From Pandoraea faecigallinarum (GTDB lineage Bacteria > Pseudomonadota > Gammaproteobacteria > Burkholderiales > Burkholderiaceae), in NCBI RefSeq assembly GCF_001029105.3, contig NZ_CP011807.3:3720001-3784000 (forward strand): 64,000 nucleotides of DNA, in the 5' to 3' direction. Of the stretch, positions 16,987 through 26,745 are shown piece after piece. Under the pieces are notes generated by a model. The model worked only from the letters and a program-made list of their open reading frames with translations, made no database searches and had not been told where the DNA came from. Each line of letters opens with the position of its first letter. Position 1 is the first letter of the stretch. Both the position numbers and the translations under genes were made by a program.

Positions 16987-18639
16987 ATGGAAAAAGTCTG
17001 GCTCAAGAGCTATCCGCCCGGCGTGCCGGCCGAGATCGACGTCAACACGTATCGTTCGCTGAACGATCTGTTCCTGCAAAGCTGCCAGAAGTTCGCGAAT
17101 CGTCCGTCGTTCACCAATCTGGGTGTCACGCTGACCTTCGCCGACCTCGAGCGCAAATCGCGTGATTTTGCCGCCTATCTGCAGAGCCTGCCCGGTTTGC
17201 AACGCGGCTCGCGTGTGGCCATCATGTCACCGAACCTGCTGCAATATCCCGTTGCCGTGTTCGGCATCCTGCGCGCCGGGATGGTCGTCGTCAACGTCAA
17301 TCCGCTATACACGGCGGGCGAACTCGAGCATCAGTTGAAGGACGCGGACTGCGCAGCGATTCTCGTGATCGAGAACTTCGCCGCCACGCTGCAAAAGGCG
17401 CTGCCGAATACGCCGGTCAGGCACGTCATTACGACGGCCATCGGGGATCTGGTGCCCGCGCCCAAGCGCTGGATCGTGAACTATGTCGTGCGCCACGTGA
17501 AGAAGATGGTCCCCGAGTGGAGCATTGCGCACGCCGTGCCGTTCCGCACGGCCATGGCGCTCGGCGCACGCTCGACGTTGCAGGAAGCGCAGCTCGGTCA
17601 TGACGACATCGCGTTCCTGCAATACACCGGCGGCACCACCGGTGTTGCCAAGGGGGCGATGCTCACGCACCGGAACATGATCGCCAACATGCTGCAGGCG
17701 CGGGCATGGGTCGGCTCGGGTCTCGAAGAGGGCAAGGAGATCATCGTCACCGCCCTGCCGCTCTATCACATCTTCTGTCTGACGGCGAACTGCCTGGTGT
17801 TCCTCCAGCTCGGCGCGCTCAATCTGCTCATCACCAATCCGCGCGACATGCCGGGCTTCGTGAAAGAGTTGAGCAAGTGGAAGTTCACGTTCATGACCGG
17901 TGTGAACACGCTCTTCAATGGGCTGCTCAACACGCCGGGCTTCGACCAGCTCGATTTCAGCGAACTCAAGTGCGCGTTGGGGGGCGGCGCCGCTGTGCAG
18001 CGCGCGGTGGCCGAGCGCTGGCAGAAGGTGACCGGGCACCCGTTGATCGAAGCCTATGGATTGACGGAGACCTCGCCCGCGGTGTGTATCAATCCCCTGG
18101 GCAGCGAGTTCAACGGTTCGATCGGTCTGCCGATTTCGTCGACCGAAGTCAGTATCCGCAACGATGCCAACGAAGCGCTCGGCTTCGGTCAGGAAGGCGA
18201 GATCTGCGTGCGGGGCCCGCAGGTCATGAAGGGCTACTGGAATCGCCCCGACGAAACGGCCAGGACCATCGCGCCGGACGGCTGGCTGCGCACCGGTGAC
18301 ATCGGCACGATGGACGATCAGGGCTACGTGCGCATCACCGACCGCAAGAAGGACATGATCATCGTGTCCGGTTTCAACGTTTATCCGAACGAAGTCGAGA
18401 GCGTACTGGCGATGTGCCCGGGCGTGCTGGAGTCGGCGGTGGTCGGTGTGCCGAGCGAGCGTACCGGCGAAGCGGTGAAGGCGGTGATCGTCAAGAAGTC
18501 GCAGGATCTCAACGAGCAGGCCATCATCGATTTCTGTCGCCAGCATCTGACGAACTACAAGGTGCCGCATGTCATCGAGTTCCGCACCGAACTGCCAAAA
18601 ACGCCCGTAGGCAAGGTGCTGCGCCGTGAGCTACGCTGA
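16987..18639 (+). CDS. fadD: long-chain fatty acid--CoA ligase
   Basis: A 550-residue AMP-forming acyl-CoA synthetase that activates fatty acids to acyl-CoA for beta-oxidation. Motifs are the P-loop-like YTGGTTGVAKGAML (about 210-223), 'EAYGLTETSPAV', 'YWNRPDETARTI', 'DGWLRTGDIG' and the catalytic Lys near the end in TPVGKVLRR. The length is that of FadD. The start at 16987 has AAGGAG six nt upstream; longer in-frame extensions lack one. A classical terminator (18732-18755) follows. It is monocistronic and close to other lipid genes (cfa, fabV, acyl-CoA-binding protein) only in a loose sense. Confidence 0.92.
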   Translation: MEKVWLKSYPPGVPAEIDVNTYRSLNDLFLQSCQKFANRPSFTNLGVTLTFADLERKSRDFAAYLQSLPGLQRGSRVAIMSPNLLQYPVAVFGILRAGMVVVNVNPLYTAGELEHQLKDADCAAILVIENFAATLQKALPNTPVRHVITTAIGDLVPAPKRWIVNYVVRHVKKMVPEWSIAHAVPFRTAMALGARSTLQEAQLGHDDIAFLQYTGGTTGVAKGAMLTHRNMIANMLQARAWVGSGLEEGKEIIVTALPLYHIFCLTANCLVFLQLGALNLLITNPRDMPGFVKELSKWKFTFMTGVNTLFNGLLNTPGFDQLDFSELKCALGGGAAVQRAVAERWQKVTGHPLIEAYGLTETSPAVCINPLGSEFNGSIGLPISSTEVSIRNDANEALGFGQEGEICVRGPQVMKGYWNRPDETARTIAPDGWLRTGDIGTMDDQGYVRITDRKKDMIIVSGFNVYPNEVESVLAMCPGVLESAVVGVPSERTGEAVKAVIVKKSQDLNEQAIIDFCRQHLTNYKVPHVIEFRTELPKTPVGKVLRRELR

Positions 18640-18731
18640 GCGCGAGTGAGGTCCGCGCATCGACGCGATGTCGCTCTCGCGTTGTTTCGGCCGGCATGAC
18701 GAAACGCTGCGCAAGGAAATCATGCCCCCTC

Positions 18732-18755
18732 AAAAACGGCCTTACGGCCGTTTTT
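18732..18755 (+). terminator. fadD terminator
   Basis: ACGGCC/GGCCGT stem with a TTAC loop, preceded by AAAA and followed by TTTTT, 93 nt past the fadD stop. The symmetry lets it also serve the convergent tcdA transcript. Confidence 0.85.
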
Positions 18756-18898
18756 GCTTTGGACATCGAGGGATCTTTCAGGGCGGCGCCCCGCCGCCCT
18801 CGCGCGCCACGCCCGCTTGCCGCTCAGGCCGTTGGTAACTTTTGGTTACAGACGGCGCGCGTCAGGCTTGGGAAAATCCCGGGCACGTCAGTGCCCTC

Positions 18899-19735
18899 TC
18901 AACGTCCGACCTTCGTCACCTGCTTCAAAACGTGAGCAGCGGCTGCCATGCCGAACGTCGCTGTCACACACATGCTCGAACCGAAACCGGCGCAGTTCAG
19001 GCCCTGTGGCCCCGCAGCGGCATCGGGCGTTTCTCCCGGCGCGCAGGCCGCTTCCGGATACTGCAACGGTTCATCCGAATACACGGCCGGCACGTTGAAC
19101 TTGGCTTTGGGGCCACGGACAAAACCATGTTGCTTGCGTAATTGCGCACGCACTTTCGCAAGCAGCGGATCCTGGATGGTGCGGGCGAGATCGTCGATGC
19201 AAATCCGTGTCGGATCGATCTGACCGCCCGCGCCGCCAACGGTGATCAGACGCTGCTTATGCGCGACACACCATGCGATGAGCGCCGTCTTTACCCGTAC
19301 GCTGTCGATGGCGTCGACCACCCAGTCGAAGCCGCCGCCCAACATGGCGTCGAGATTTTCAAGCTCTACGAAGTCCTCGACGAGCGTAAGCTGACAACCA
19401 GGATTGATGGCCACGATACGCTCGGCCATCGCGGCAACTTTCGGTTTGCCATAGTTGCCATCGAGTGCGTGCACCTGACGATTGGTATTGCTTTCGGCGA
19501 CGTTATCGAGATCGATGAGGGTAAGCCGTCCCACGGCGCTGCGCGCCAACGCTTCGGCCACCCACGAGCCAACGCCGCCGATACCGATGACGGCCACGTG
19601 CGCGTCGCGCAGACGCGCGAGGCCGGCGTCGCCGTACAAACGCGCGAGGCCGCCGAAACGGCGGTTCGCGTCATAATCCACCTCCGATGACGTGGCAGGC
19701 ACCGGAGCAACAACGATCGACGGGGTACTGTTCAT
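18899..19735 (-). CDS. tcdA: tRNA threonylcarbamoyladenosine dehydratase
   Basis: A 278-residue E1-like ThiF/MoeB-family enzyme (TcdA/CsdL). It uses ATP to cyclise t6A at position 37 of ANN-decoding tRNAs to ct6A. Motifs: 'RRFGGLARLYGDAGLARLRDAHVAVIGIGGVGSW' with the GxGGVG nucleotide loop, 'TLIDLDNVAESNTNRQ' and 'FDWVVDAIDSVRVKTALI'. The start is uncertain. The ATG at 19735 gives a normal N-terminus, and upstream in-frame ATGs to 19813 would lie inside the divergent AsmA gene. With 19735, its start codon overlaps the AsmA start codon head to head. Confidence 0.9.
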   Translation of the reverse strand: MNSTPSIVVAPVPATSSEVDYDANRRFGGLARLYGDAGLARLRDAHVAVIGIGGVGSWVAEALARSAVGRLTLIDLDNVAESNTNRQVHALDGNYGKPKVAAMAERIVAINPGCQLTLVEDFVELENLDAMLGGGFDWVVDAIDSVRVKTALIAWCVAHKQRLITVGGAGGQIDPTRICIDDLARTIQDPLLAKVRAQLRKQHGFVRGPKAKFNVPAVYSDEPLQYPEAACAPGETPDAAAGPQGLNCAGFGSSMCVTATFGMAAAAHVLKQVTKVGR

Positions 19736-21848
19736 GATGCGATGGGTAACGTCCTTGAAATGGCTGGCGATCACGATAGTCGCCATCGTGCTGGCATTCG
19801 CGGCGTTCATCACGTGGTTTGACTGGAACTACGCCCGGCCCTTCATCAACCGGGAAGTGAGCACCGCGACTGGGCGCCCCTTCGAAATCCGGGGCGACCT
19901 CTCGCTGCACTGGCTGGCGCCGAATGCGCAGGCCCCGGGGCTGGGGCGCTGGCTGCCGCGGCCTCGCCTGATCGCGAATGATATCGTGTTAGGCAACGTC
20001 GCGTGGAGTCAGGAGCCGAACATGATCTCGGTCGGCCGCCTCACCTTCTCGCTCGAATGGTTGCCGCTGCTCGACAAGCACGTGGTCCTGCCCGAAGTGG
20101 CCCTCTCCGCGCCGAAGGTCGTCGTGGAACAGCGGGCCGACGGGCAGAACAACTGGACATTCACGAAGGGCGACGGCAAGCCTTCCCCGTGGAAACTTCG
20201 TATCGGGCGCCTGATTCTCGAAGACGGTGTCATTCGCGCGAACCTCGTACCGCAACAACTCGACCTGACGGCGAACATCGCCACCATCGACGGTCAGGCG
20301 CCGTATGGCATCGGCGTCACTCTGAAAGGCACGTTCCGAAAAGTAGCCGTCACCGGCAAGGCGCGCGGTGGCGACGTGCTCTCGCTCGAAGACGCCGGCG
20401 AACCGTACCCGCTCGACGCCAGCGTGCGCATCGGCCGCACACAGATCGCCGCCAGGGGCACCTTCACGAACCCGGCCACGCTTTCGGCGCTCGACATGCA
20501 TCTGCGGCTGGCCGGCCCCACGATGGCCGACCTGTACCCGATCACCGGCGTGTTGCTGCCGGAAACGCCCTCATACGAAACCAACGGCCATCTGCTGCAT
20601 ACGGCGGGCGTTTGGCGTTACGAGCGCTTCCAGGGCAGGGTCGGCCAGAGCGATCTGTCGGGCACGCTCGTGTTTCGTCAGCGCGAGCCGCGCAACATCC
20701 TGCAAGGCGCCGTCGTGTCGAATCAGTTGCGGCTGGCCGATCTCGGCCCTGCCATCGGCGGGCAGAATCCGTCCGGCGGCAGCGATCTCTCCGGCAAGCC
20801 GAAAGCGCCGCCGTCCGACAAGGTATTGCCGGTCGACCCGTTCAGGACGGACCGTTGGCGCGCCATCGATGCGGACGTGCAGTTCACCGGCCGCAAGATC
20901 ATCAGGGACAAAAGCCTGCCGATCGACAATCTCGTCACGCACCTGGTGCTGGACAACGGCGTGCTCTCGCTGCGTCCGCTGGAGTTCGGTGTGGCGGGTG
21001 GGCGCATCACCTCGACACTCGTGCTCAACGGGCAGACCGAACCGATGAAGGTCGACTCGCAGGTCTCGTTGCGCCATCTGAAGATGAAGCAACTGCTGCC
21101 CGAGGTCGATCTGATGAAGACCAGCGTTGGCGAGGTCAACGGCGACGCCGCGCTCACAGCCACCGGCAATTCGGTTGCCGCGCTGGCCGGTTCGTCCAAC
21201 GGCGAGATCAAGACGCTGATCGACCGTGGCTCGGTGAGCAAGCTGTTGCTGCAATACATGGGACTCAACGTGGGCAACATCGTGCTGACCAAGCTCTTCG
21301 GCGACAAGCAGGTCGAGATGCGCTGCGCGGCGGCAGACTTCGCGGTGCGCGATGGCATCATGGACACGCGTACCTTCGTCATCGACACCGACGACACGAG
21401 CATCGGCGTGACGGGTCAGGTCGACCTCAAGCGCGAGCACTTCAACCTGACGATCCGTCCCGAACCGAAGCACTTCGGTCTGCTGTCGTTGCGCTCGCCG
21501 CTGTACGTGCGCGGTACGTTCAAGCACCCGGACGTCGGCGTGAACGTACCGACACTGGTCGCACGCGCGGGCGGCGCGATCGCCCTCGGGGTGCTCGCGC
21601 CGTACACCGCGCTCGTGCCGCTGCTCGAACTCGGTCCCGGCAAGGACAGCCCGTGCGGCGAACTGCTGGCCAGTCTGCAACATCCGCCGAGCCGGAACCC
21701 GGCCAACGTCAAGGCCGCACCGGATGCCAACGGCACCGGCAACGGCAACGCGCACAAGACCGGTAGTGCGGATAGGACCGGCAACAAGGGACGAGCCGGT
21801 CAGCCCGCCGCAGCCGCCGGGGTCGAGGGTGTTCGTGAGAAGCCCTGA
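19734..21848 (+). CDS. AsmA family protein
   Basis: A 704-residue AsmA-like protein: one N-terminal membrane anchor (about residues 8-28), then 'DWNYARPFINREVSTATGRPFEIRGDLSLHWL', the AsmA N-terminal signature. A long beta-rich periplasmic groove domain follows, and near the C-terminus 'LKREHFNLTIRPEPKHFGLLSLRSPLYVRGTFKHPDVGVN'. Members of this family are repeating beta-groove proteins linked to lipid traffic and outer-membrane homeostasis. The tail is rich in Asn, Gly, Ala and Lys. Start ATG at 19734 or the adjacent ATG at 19737; the first overlaps the tcdA start codon on the other strand. Confidence 0.88.
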   Translation: MMRWVTSLKWLAITIVAIVLAFAAFITWFDWNYARPFINREVSTATGRPFEIRGDLSLHWLAPNAQAPGLGRWLPRPRLIANDIVLGNVAWSQEPNMISVGRLTFSLEWLPLLDKHVVLPEVALSAPKVVVEQRADGQNNWTFTKGDGKPSPWKLRIGRLILEDGVIRANLVPQQLDLTANIATIDGQAPYGIGVTLKGTFRKVAVTGKARGGDVLSLEDAGEPYPLDASVRIGRTQIAARGTFTNPATLSALDMHLRLAGPTMADLYPITGVLLPETPSYETNGHLLHTAGVWRYERFQGRVGQSDLSGTLVFRQREPRNILQGAVVSNQLRLADLGPAIGGQNPSGGSDLSGKPKAPPSDKVLPVDPFRTDRWRAIDADVQFTGRKIIRDKSLPIDNLVTHLVLDNGVLSLRPLEFGVAGGRITSTLVLNGQTEPMKVDSQVSLRHLKMKQLLPEVDLMKTSVGEVNGDAALTATGNSVAALAGSSNGEIKTLIDRGSVSKLLLQYMGLNVGNIVLTKLFGDKQVEMRCAAADFAVRDGIMDTRTFVIDTDDTSIGVTGQVDLKREHFNLTIRPEPKHFGLLSLRSPLYVRGTFKHPDVGVNVPTLVARAGGAIALGVLAPYTALVPLLELGPGKDSPCGELLASLQHPPSRNPANVKAAPDANGTGNGNAHKTGSADRTGNKGRAGQPAAAAGVEGVREKP

Positions 21849-22145
21849 GTCCTTGCCGCACACGGCAACGACGTCACCTGTTGCATGCCACGGGCAAAGC
21901 AATGCCCATGCCCGCGTGATGGATTTGGTGTCGCCGGCGTCTGTGATGCTCGGAACGGCGGTGGCTTCATCACGCAGTTACTTCATTCATTAAATATCAA
22001 GCACATAGCGCGAGACGCCCATACCACGGGGCGTTCGGAGGATTGATATTCGTTCCACGCGACAAATCGTCACGTGCGCACATTTGTCGACTCTTCGCTA
22101 TACTGTGTCGCAATCCCCAACCGCTACAGACCGACTACGATCGTC

Positions 22146-22793
22146 GTGACCCAGACGCTTTCACTCGCGGACCTGCGCAAGAACTATGCCCTCGGCTCGC
22201 TTTCCGAGACCGACGTGGCATCCAGCCCGTTCGACCAATTCCGGCTTTGGTTTGAGCAAGCGCTCGCGGCCCGGTTGGCCGAGCCGAACGCGATGACGCT
22301 CGCCACCGTCACACCCGACGGACGCCCGGACGCGCGCATCGTGCTGATCAAGGGGGCGGACGAGCGCGGGTTCACCTTCTTCACCAATTACGAGTCGCGC
22401 AAGGGGCAGGAACTGGCGGCCACGCCGTACGGCTGTCTGCTGTTTCACTGGATCGAACTTGAGCGTCAGGTGCGCATCGAGGGACGCGTCGAGAAGGTGA
22501 GCGCGGAAGAAAGCGACGCCTATTACCATTCACGCCCGGTCGGCTCCCGTCTGGGTGCCTGGGCTTCGGTGCAAAGCGCCGAAGTCGCGGACCGAACCAT
22601 CATCGAGCAACGCGAAGCGGAGTTCCGGCGCCAGTTCGGCGACGCCCCGCCGCGCCCGCCGCACTGGGGTGGCTACCGGCTCGCGCCGGATGCCATCGAA
22701 TTCTGGCAGGGTCGCGAATCGCGACTGCACGATCGCATCAAATTTTTCCGGCTTGCCGATGGAGGATGGCGCGTCGCGCGCCTGTCTCCTTAA
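22146..22793 (+). CDS. pdxH: pyridoxamine 5'-phosphate oxidase
   Basis: A 215-residue FMN enzyme that oxidises pyridoxine or pyridoxamine 5'-phosphate to pyridoxal 5'-phosphate. Motifs are '[15 protein letters not shown]', '[16 protein letters not shown]' and '[13 protein letters not shown]', plus '[16 protein letters not shown]' and the C-terminal '[10 protein letters not shown]...W.VARLSP' dimer and PLP-site signature. The GTG at 22146 gives the usual PdxH length; an in-frame ATG at 22074 would add 24 atypical residues. The 297-nt gap before it (21849-22145) shows no other gene. Confidence 0.93.
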   Translation: MTQTLSLADLRKNYALGSLSETDVASSPFDQFRLWFEQALAARLAEPNAMTLATVTPDGRPDARIVLIKGADERGFTFFTNYESRKGQELAATPYGCLLFHWIELERQVRIEGRVEKVSAEESDAYYHSRPVGSRLGAWASVQSAEVADRTIIEQREAEFRRQFGDAPPRPPHWGGYRLAPDAIEFWQGRESRLHDRIKFFRLADGGWRVARLSP

Positions 22794-22905
22794 ACGTTGT
22801 GTCGGCTACGCCGACGCGGTACGCCTGCCCGCCCGCTTGACGAGGAGACGTCACCGTGCCGACGGTACGGATTGAAGTTTTTTTGGTGACACTTGGAGCA
22901 CATCC

Positions 22906-24117
22906 ATGTTGTGGGAGAAAAAACTCGAAAACTGGGTAAGCGGTGTCAGGACATCGTCGAACCTGCCTATTCGCCTCGCGCTCTGGAATGGACAGCAATA
23001 CGATTTCGGTGCCTTCGACAATCCCAGCGTAACGTTGCGCATCAACGGCCCTGCGGCCATGACGCGCCTGCTCAGTCCCAGTCTCGACAATCTCGGCGAG
23101 GCCTATGTGAAGGGCGAAATCGACGTCGAGGGCAAACTCGCCGACGTCATCGACATGAGCTATGCGCTCGCCGGTAGCAGTCTGACGACTATCGGTCCGC
23201 TGGAGCGTGCCGTGCGCCACTTCAATCACAGCAAGAAATCCGACAAACGCTCGATCGAGTTCCATTACGACGTGTCGAACGAGTTCTACCAGCTCTGGCT
23301 GGACAAGAACATGGTCTATTCGTGTGCCTACTTCGAAAATGGCGACGAAGACCTCGACACCGCGCAAGAGAAGAAGATCGATCACATTCTCACCAAGATC
23401 GGTCTGCGCCCCGGGCAGACCTTGCTCGACATCGGTTGCGGATGGGGGGCACTGGTGATTCGCGCCGCGCAGAAGTTCGGTGCGAAATGTGTCGGTGTCA
23501 CGTTATCGCAGAACCAGTTCGATCTGGCCACCGAGCGCGTCAGGAAGCTCGGACTGGAAGACAGGATCGAAATCCGCATCCAGGATTACCGCGACGTGGA
23601 AGGTCAGTTCGACCGCATCACGAGCGTGGGCATGTTCGAGCACGTGGGCCGGAAAAATCTGAAGGACTACTTCGCGAAAATGGCTTCGCTGCTCAAGGAC
23701 GACGGCGTGGCGATGAACCACGGCATCACGTCGACCGATCCGGATAGCGGCGAGACGGCGATGGGCGGCGGCGAATTCATCGACAAGTACGTCTTCCCGA
23801 ACGGCGAGTTGCCGCACATCAGTCTGGCGCTGGAATCGATGCAGCGCGGCGGGCTTGAAGCGAGCGACGTCGAAAGTCTGCGCCGTCACTATGCGCGCAC
23901 CCTTACGCTGTGGTCGGAACGCTTCGAAGCCCATGCCCCGCGCCTGCGGGAACTTGCAGGCGAGGAACGCTTCCGCGTGTGGCGTGTGTATCTCGCGGGC
24001 TGCGCGTATGCGTTCGAACACGATCACGTGTCGATCTATCAGGTCGTCTGCCGCAAGGCAGGAAAGTCGGCCACGCAATTGCCGTGGTCGCGCCGTTACA
24101 TGTACGAGAACCGATGA
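22906..24117 (+). CDS. cfa: cyclopropane-fatty-acyl-phospholipid synthase
   Basis: A 403-residue SAM-dependent methyltransferase that adds a methylene bridge to unsaturated acyl chains of membrane phospholipids. The SAM loop is 'LLDIGCGWGALVIRAAQKFG' (about 172-191), followed by 'GVTLSQNQFDLATERV', 'QDYRDVEGQFDRITSVGMFEHVG' and the C-terminal 'FRVWRVYLAGCAYAFEHDHVSIYQVVC'. The N-terminal domain (about 1-110) is the SCP2-like acyl-binding region. GGAG lies 9 nt before the ATG. Its stop overlaps the start of the DUF72 gene in ATGA, so the two are translationally coupled. Confidence 0.95.
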   Translation: MLWEKKLENWVSGVRTSSNLPIRLALWNGQQYDFGAFDNPSVTLRINGPAAMTRLLSPSLDNLGEAYVKGEIDVEGKLADVIDMSYALAGSSLTTIGPLERAVRHFNHSKKSDKRSIEFHYDVSNEFYQLWLDKNMVYSCAYFENGDEDLDTAQEKKIDHILTKIGLRPGQTLLDIGCGWGALVIRAAQKFGAKCVGVTLSQNQFDLATERVRKLGLEDRIEIRIQDYRDVEGQFDRITSVGMFEHVGRKNLKDYFAKMASLLKDDGVAMNHGITSTDPDSGETAMGGGEFIDKYVFPNGELPHISLALESMQRGGLEASDVESLRRHYARTLTLWSERFEAHAPRLRELAGEERFRVWRVYLAGCAYAFEHDHVSIYQVVCRKAGKSATQLPWSRRYMYENR

Positions 24118-25265
24118 GCCAGTTCGATCTGTTTGGCACGCCGCCTGACGATCCCCCGCCAGGGGGACGTGCCAGGCAGATCGACGGCGATTGCGCCCCT
24201 GCCCCTTCTTCATCTTCGCAGGACGCCGGCGCCGCTCCCGCCCGGAGGCCATCGCGCCGCGGCGGCGTCGGTGCCGCCGACATCTCGGCCGCCACCCGCA
24301 TGCTGGGCGATCGATTGCCCGGCAACATCCGTCTCGGCACCTCATCGTGGTCGTTCCCCGGCTGGAAAGGCATCGTCTGGGACGACGATTACAGCGACAC
24401 CAAACTCTCGCGTCAGGGACTCACGGCTTACGCGAGTCACCCGGTGCTGCGTTGCGTCGGTATCGACCGGTCGTTCTACAAGCCGATGTCGATCGTCGAG
24501 TATCAGAAGTACGCCGAGCAGGTGCCGAAGGATTTCCGTTTTCTGGTCAAAGCACCGAGCGTCGTGACGGACGCCGTCGTGCGTGGCGACAAAGGTGAAC
24601 GGCTAAGCGCGAACCCTTGTTTTCTCGACGCGCGCGTTGCCGGGGAACAGTTCGTCGCGCCCTGCCTCGCGGGCCTTGGCCCCAAGGCCGGTGTGCTGGT
24701 ATTTCAGGTGTCGCCGCTGCCCGCCGAGCTACTGCGCGACGTACCGGCACTGATTCGGCGCATCGAAGCGTTTTTCTCGGCACTACCGCCGCTCCCCGCA
24801 GGCGAGGTCATGCCGGATGGCACGACGGCGCCGGGGCCTTGCTACGCACTGGAGATCCGCGACGGGGCATTGCTCACGCCGCGTCTCATGCGGGCATTGG
24901 GGCCGTTGGGTGTGCGTTACTCCGTTGGGCTACATGCGCGCATGCCGCACGTGGAGCGTCAGGCCGCAGCGCTGGCGCTGCTGGACGAAGCTGGCGCAGG
25001 GCCGCTGGTCGTGCGCTGGAATCTGAACAGCGGTCATAAGTACGAACAGGCGAAAGCGAAATACGCGCCGTTCGACAGGATCGTCGATCCCGATCCGGCC
25101 ACACGCGACGTACTTGCCGCACTGGCCACCCACTATGCACTCGCCGGGCAACCCGTCTTCGTAATCGTCAACAACAAGGCCGAGGGGTCGTCGCCGCTGT
25201 CTTGCCATGCGCTGGCCGAGCGGATTTCCGACTTGTGGCAGACGGCGCACGCGCCGGACGCTTGA
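24114..25265 (+). CDS. DUF72 family protein (YecE-like)
   Basis: A 383-residue protein with a DUF72 TIM-barrel-like domain starting around residue 65 ('GNIRLGTSSWSFPGWKGIVW', then 'TAYASHPVLRCVGIDRSFYKP' and 'VPKDFRFLVKAPSVVTDAVV'). It ends with the family's 'VFVIVNNKAEGSSPLSCHALAERI'. The first 60 residues are Pro/Ala/Ser-rich and look disordered. The biochemical function of DUF72 is not established. The start ATG overlaps the cfa stop by 4 nt, giving a tight operon and a hint of a lipid-related or stress-related role, which is inference. Confidence 0.85.
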   Translation: MSQFDLFGTPPDDPPPGGRARQIDGDCAPAPSSSSQDAGAAPARRPSRRGGVGAADISAATRMLGDRLPGNIRLGTSSWSFPGWKGIVWDDDYSDTKLSRQGLTAYASHPVLRCVGIDRSFYKPMSIVEYQKYAEQVPKDFRFLVKAPSVVTDAVVRGDKGERLSANPCFLDARVAGEQFVAPCLAGLGPKAGVLVFQVSPLPAELLRDVPALIRRIEAFFSALPPLPAGEVMPDGTTAPGPCYALEIRDGALLTPRLMRALGPLGVRYSVGLHARMPHVERQAAALALLDEAGAGPLVVRWNLNSGHKYEQAKAKYAPFDRIVDPDPATRDVLAALATHYALAGQPVFVIVNNKAEGSSPLSCHALAERISDLWQTAHAPDA

Positions 25266-25300
25266 TGGCTGACGCTCGACGGCCGAAGCCTGAAACGACA

Positions 25301-25337
25301 ATGGCCTGAGGCCGGCACAACTGCCGACTCAGGCCAT
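25301..25337. terminator. long hairpin between DUF72 and fabV
   Basis: ATGGCCTGAG (25301-25310) pairs with CTCAGGCCAT (25328-25337), with a further inner GCCGGC/GCCG pairing. It lies between convergent genes. There is no strong U-tract, so termination efficiency is uncertain. Confidence 0.6.
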
Positions 25338-25393
25338 CGTCGATCGCTCATGCGACCGGCGGACTGCGCAGTCTTGCCCGGTAATGCCGCGGC

Positions 25394-26587
25394 TTACGCC
25401 ACGAGATGCGCAATCGCGACGTCCGGATTCACATCCGCTTCGTAATCCACGCCCTCGATCTCGAAACCGAACAGACGCAGGAACTCGTGCTTGTAGCCCG
25501 CGAAGTCCGTCAGTTCGTACAGGTTCTCGTTCGTCACCTTGTCCCACAGTGCCGAAACCTCGCTTTGCACGTCCGGCGAGAGTTCCTTCTGATCGGTGCG
25601 CAAGCGGCCTTCTTCGTCGAACTGCGGCGCGGCGTTGTACAGGCTGTCCCTGTACAGGCCGTAGATCTGCTCGATACAGCCCTCATGCGTGCCCTTGGCC
25701 TTCATGACCTTGAACAGCAGGGAGAGGTAAAGCGGCATCATCGGAATGGCCGAACTGGCCTGTGTGACCAGCGCTTTCAGCACCGCCACACGTGCGTCGC
25801 CGCCGGCGCTCGCAAGCTTGGCGCGGATGCCGAGCACTCTCTCGTCCAGATCCTTCTTGGCAGCGCCAATGGAGCCGTTCCAGTAGATGTCGTGCGTGAT
25901 CTTCTCGCCCAGATACGTGAACGCGGTGGTCTTGGCGCCGGGGGCGAGTACACCGGCGTCGGCCAGCGCGTCGATCCACATCTGCCAGTCTTCGCCGCCC
26001 ATGACGGCCACCGTGTTCTCGATCTCTTCCTGCGAAGCCGGTTCGAACACCGATTCCTTCACGACTTCCTTGTCCGTATCGATACCGCGCAGCGTCACCG
26101 ACTTGCCCACCGGCTTGAGCACGGAGTTGAACACCTGCCCGGTTTCCGGATGCGTGCGGCGTGGTGCCGCGAGGCTGTACACGACCAGATCGACCTGACC
26201 GAGATCGTTCTTGATCGTCTCGATGGTCTTGGCCTTGATTTCCTTGGAGAATGCGTCGCCGTTGATGCTCTTCGCGTAGAGGCCCTTTTCGGTGGCGAAC
26301 TTGTCGAAAGCAGCGGTGTTGTACCAGCCCGGCGTGGCCGGCTTGGTATCGGTGCCCGGACGCTCGAAGAACACGCCGAGCGTGGCGGCGTCGCTGCCGA
26401 AAGCGGCGGTGATACGCGCAGCCAGTCCGTATCCGGTCGACGCGCCGATCACGAGCACCTTCTTCGGACCGTTCGCGATCGGGCCCTGCGCCTTCACGTA
26501 TTCGATCTGTTGCTTGACATTGGCTTCGCAGCCAACGGGATGAGTGGTGACGCAGATGAAGCCGCGCACGCGTGGCTTGATGATCAT
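25394..26587 (-). CDS. fabV: enoyl-[ACP] reductase FabV type
   Basis: A 397-residue NADH-dependent reductase of trans-2-enoyl-ACP, the last step of the fatty-acid elongation cycle. The Rossmann-like '[22 protein letters not shown]' is at about 43-64. The FabV active-site pair Tyr235-x8-Lys244 is present in [10 protein letters not shown]. The length matches FabV rather than FabI (about 260 residues). FabV enzymes are known to be poorly inhibited by triclosan. The start at 26587 has GAGG five nt upstream; an ATG 45 nt further up does not. Confidence 0.95.
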   Translation of the reverse strand: MIIKPRVRGFICVTTHPVGCEANVKQQIEYVKAQGPIANGPKKVLVIGASTGYGLAARITAAFGSDAATLGVFFERPGTDTKPATPGWYNTAAFDKFATEKGLYAKSINGDAFSKEIKAKTIETIKNDLGQVDLVVYSLAAPRRTHPETGQVFNSVLKPVGKSVTLRGIDTDKEVVKESVFEPASQEEIENTVAVMGGEDWQMWIDALADAGVLAPGAKTTAFTYLGEKITHDIYWNGSIGAAKKDLDERVLGIRAKLASAGGDARVAVLKALVTQASSAIPMMPLYLSLLFKVMKAKGTHEGCIEQIYGLYRDSLYNAAPQFDEEGRLRTDQKELSPDVQSEVSALWDKVTNENLYELTDFAGYKHEFLRLFGFEIEGVDYEADVNPDVAIAHLVA

Positions 26588-26745
26588 GGAAACCTCGTTC
26601 ACAAAATTCGGTGATGCCGGCTCACCCGGCAAACACCGCGCATTGTAAACGAGGTCGGGCGCCGGCCGGCATTTTGGGCCCGTCCGGGGCCGGCTTTTGC
26701 GCCATTCGGTAATGCCGGATCAGACGTCGCCGGAGCACTTTCGGA

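Noticed and set aside
26655..26700. Possible terminator rich in GCCGGC between the DHA2 exporter and fabV
   Set aside because: The T-rich end faces right, opposite to both leftward genes, and the stem is broken. Not strong enough to list.
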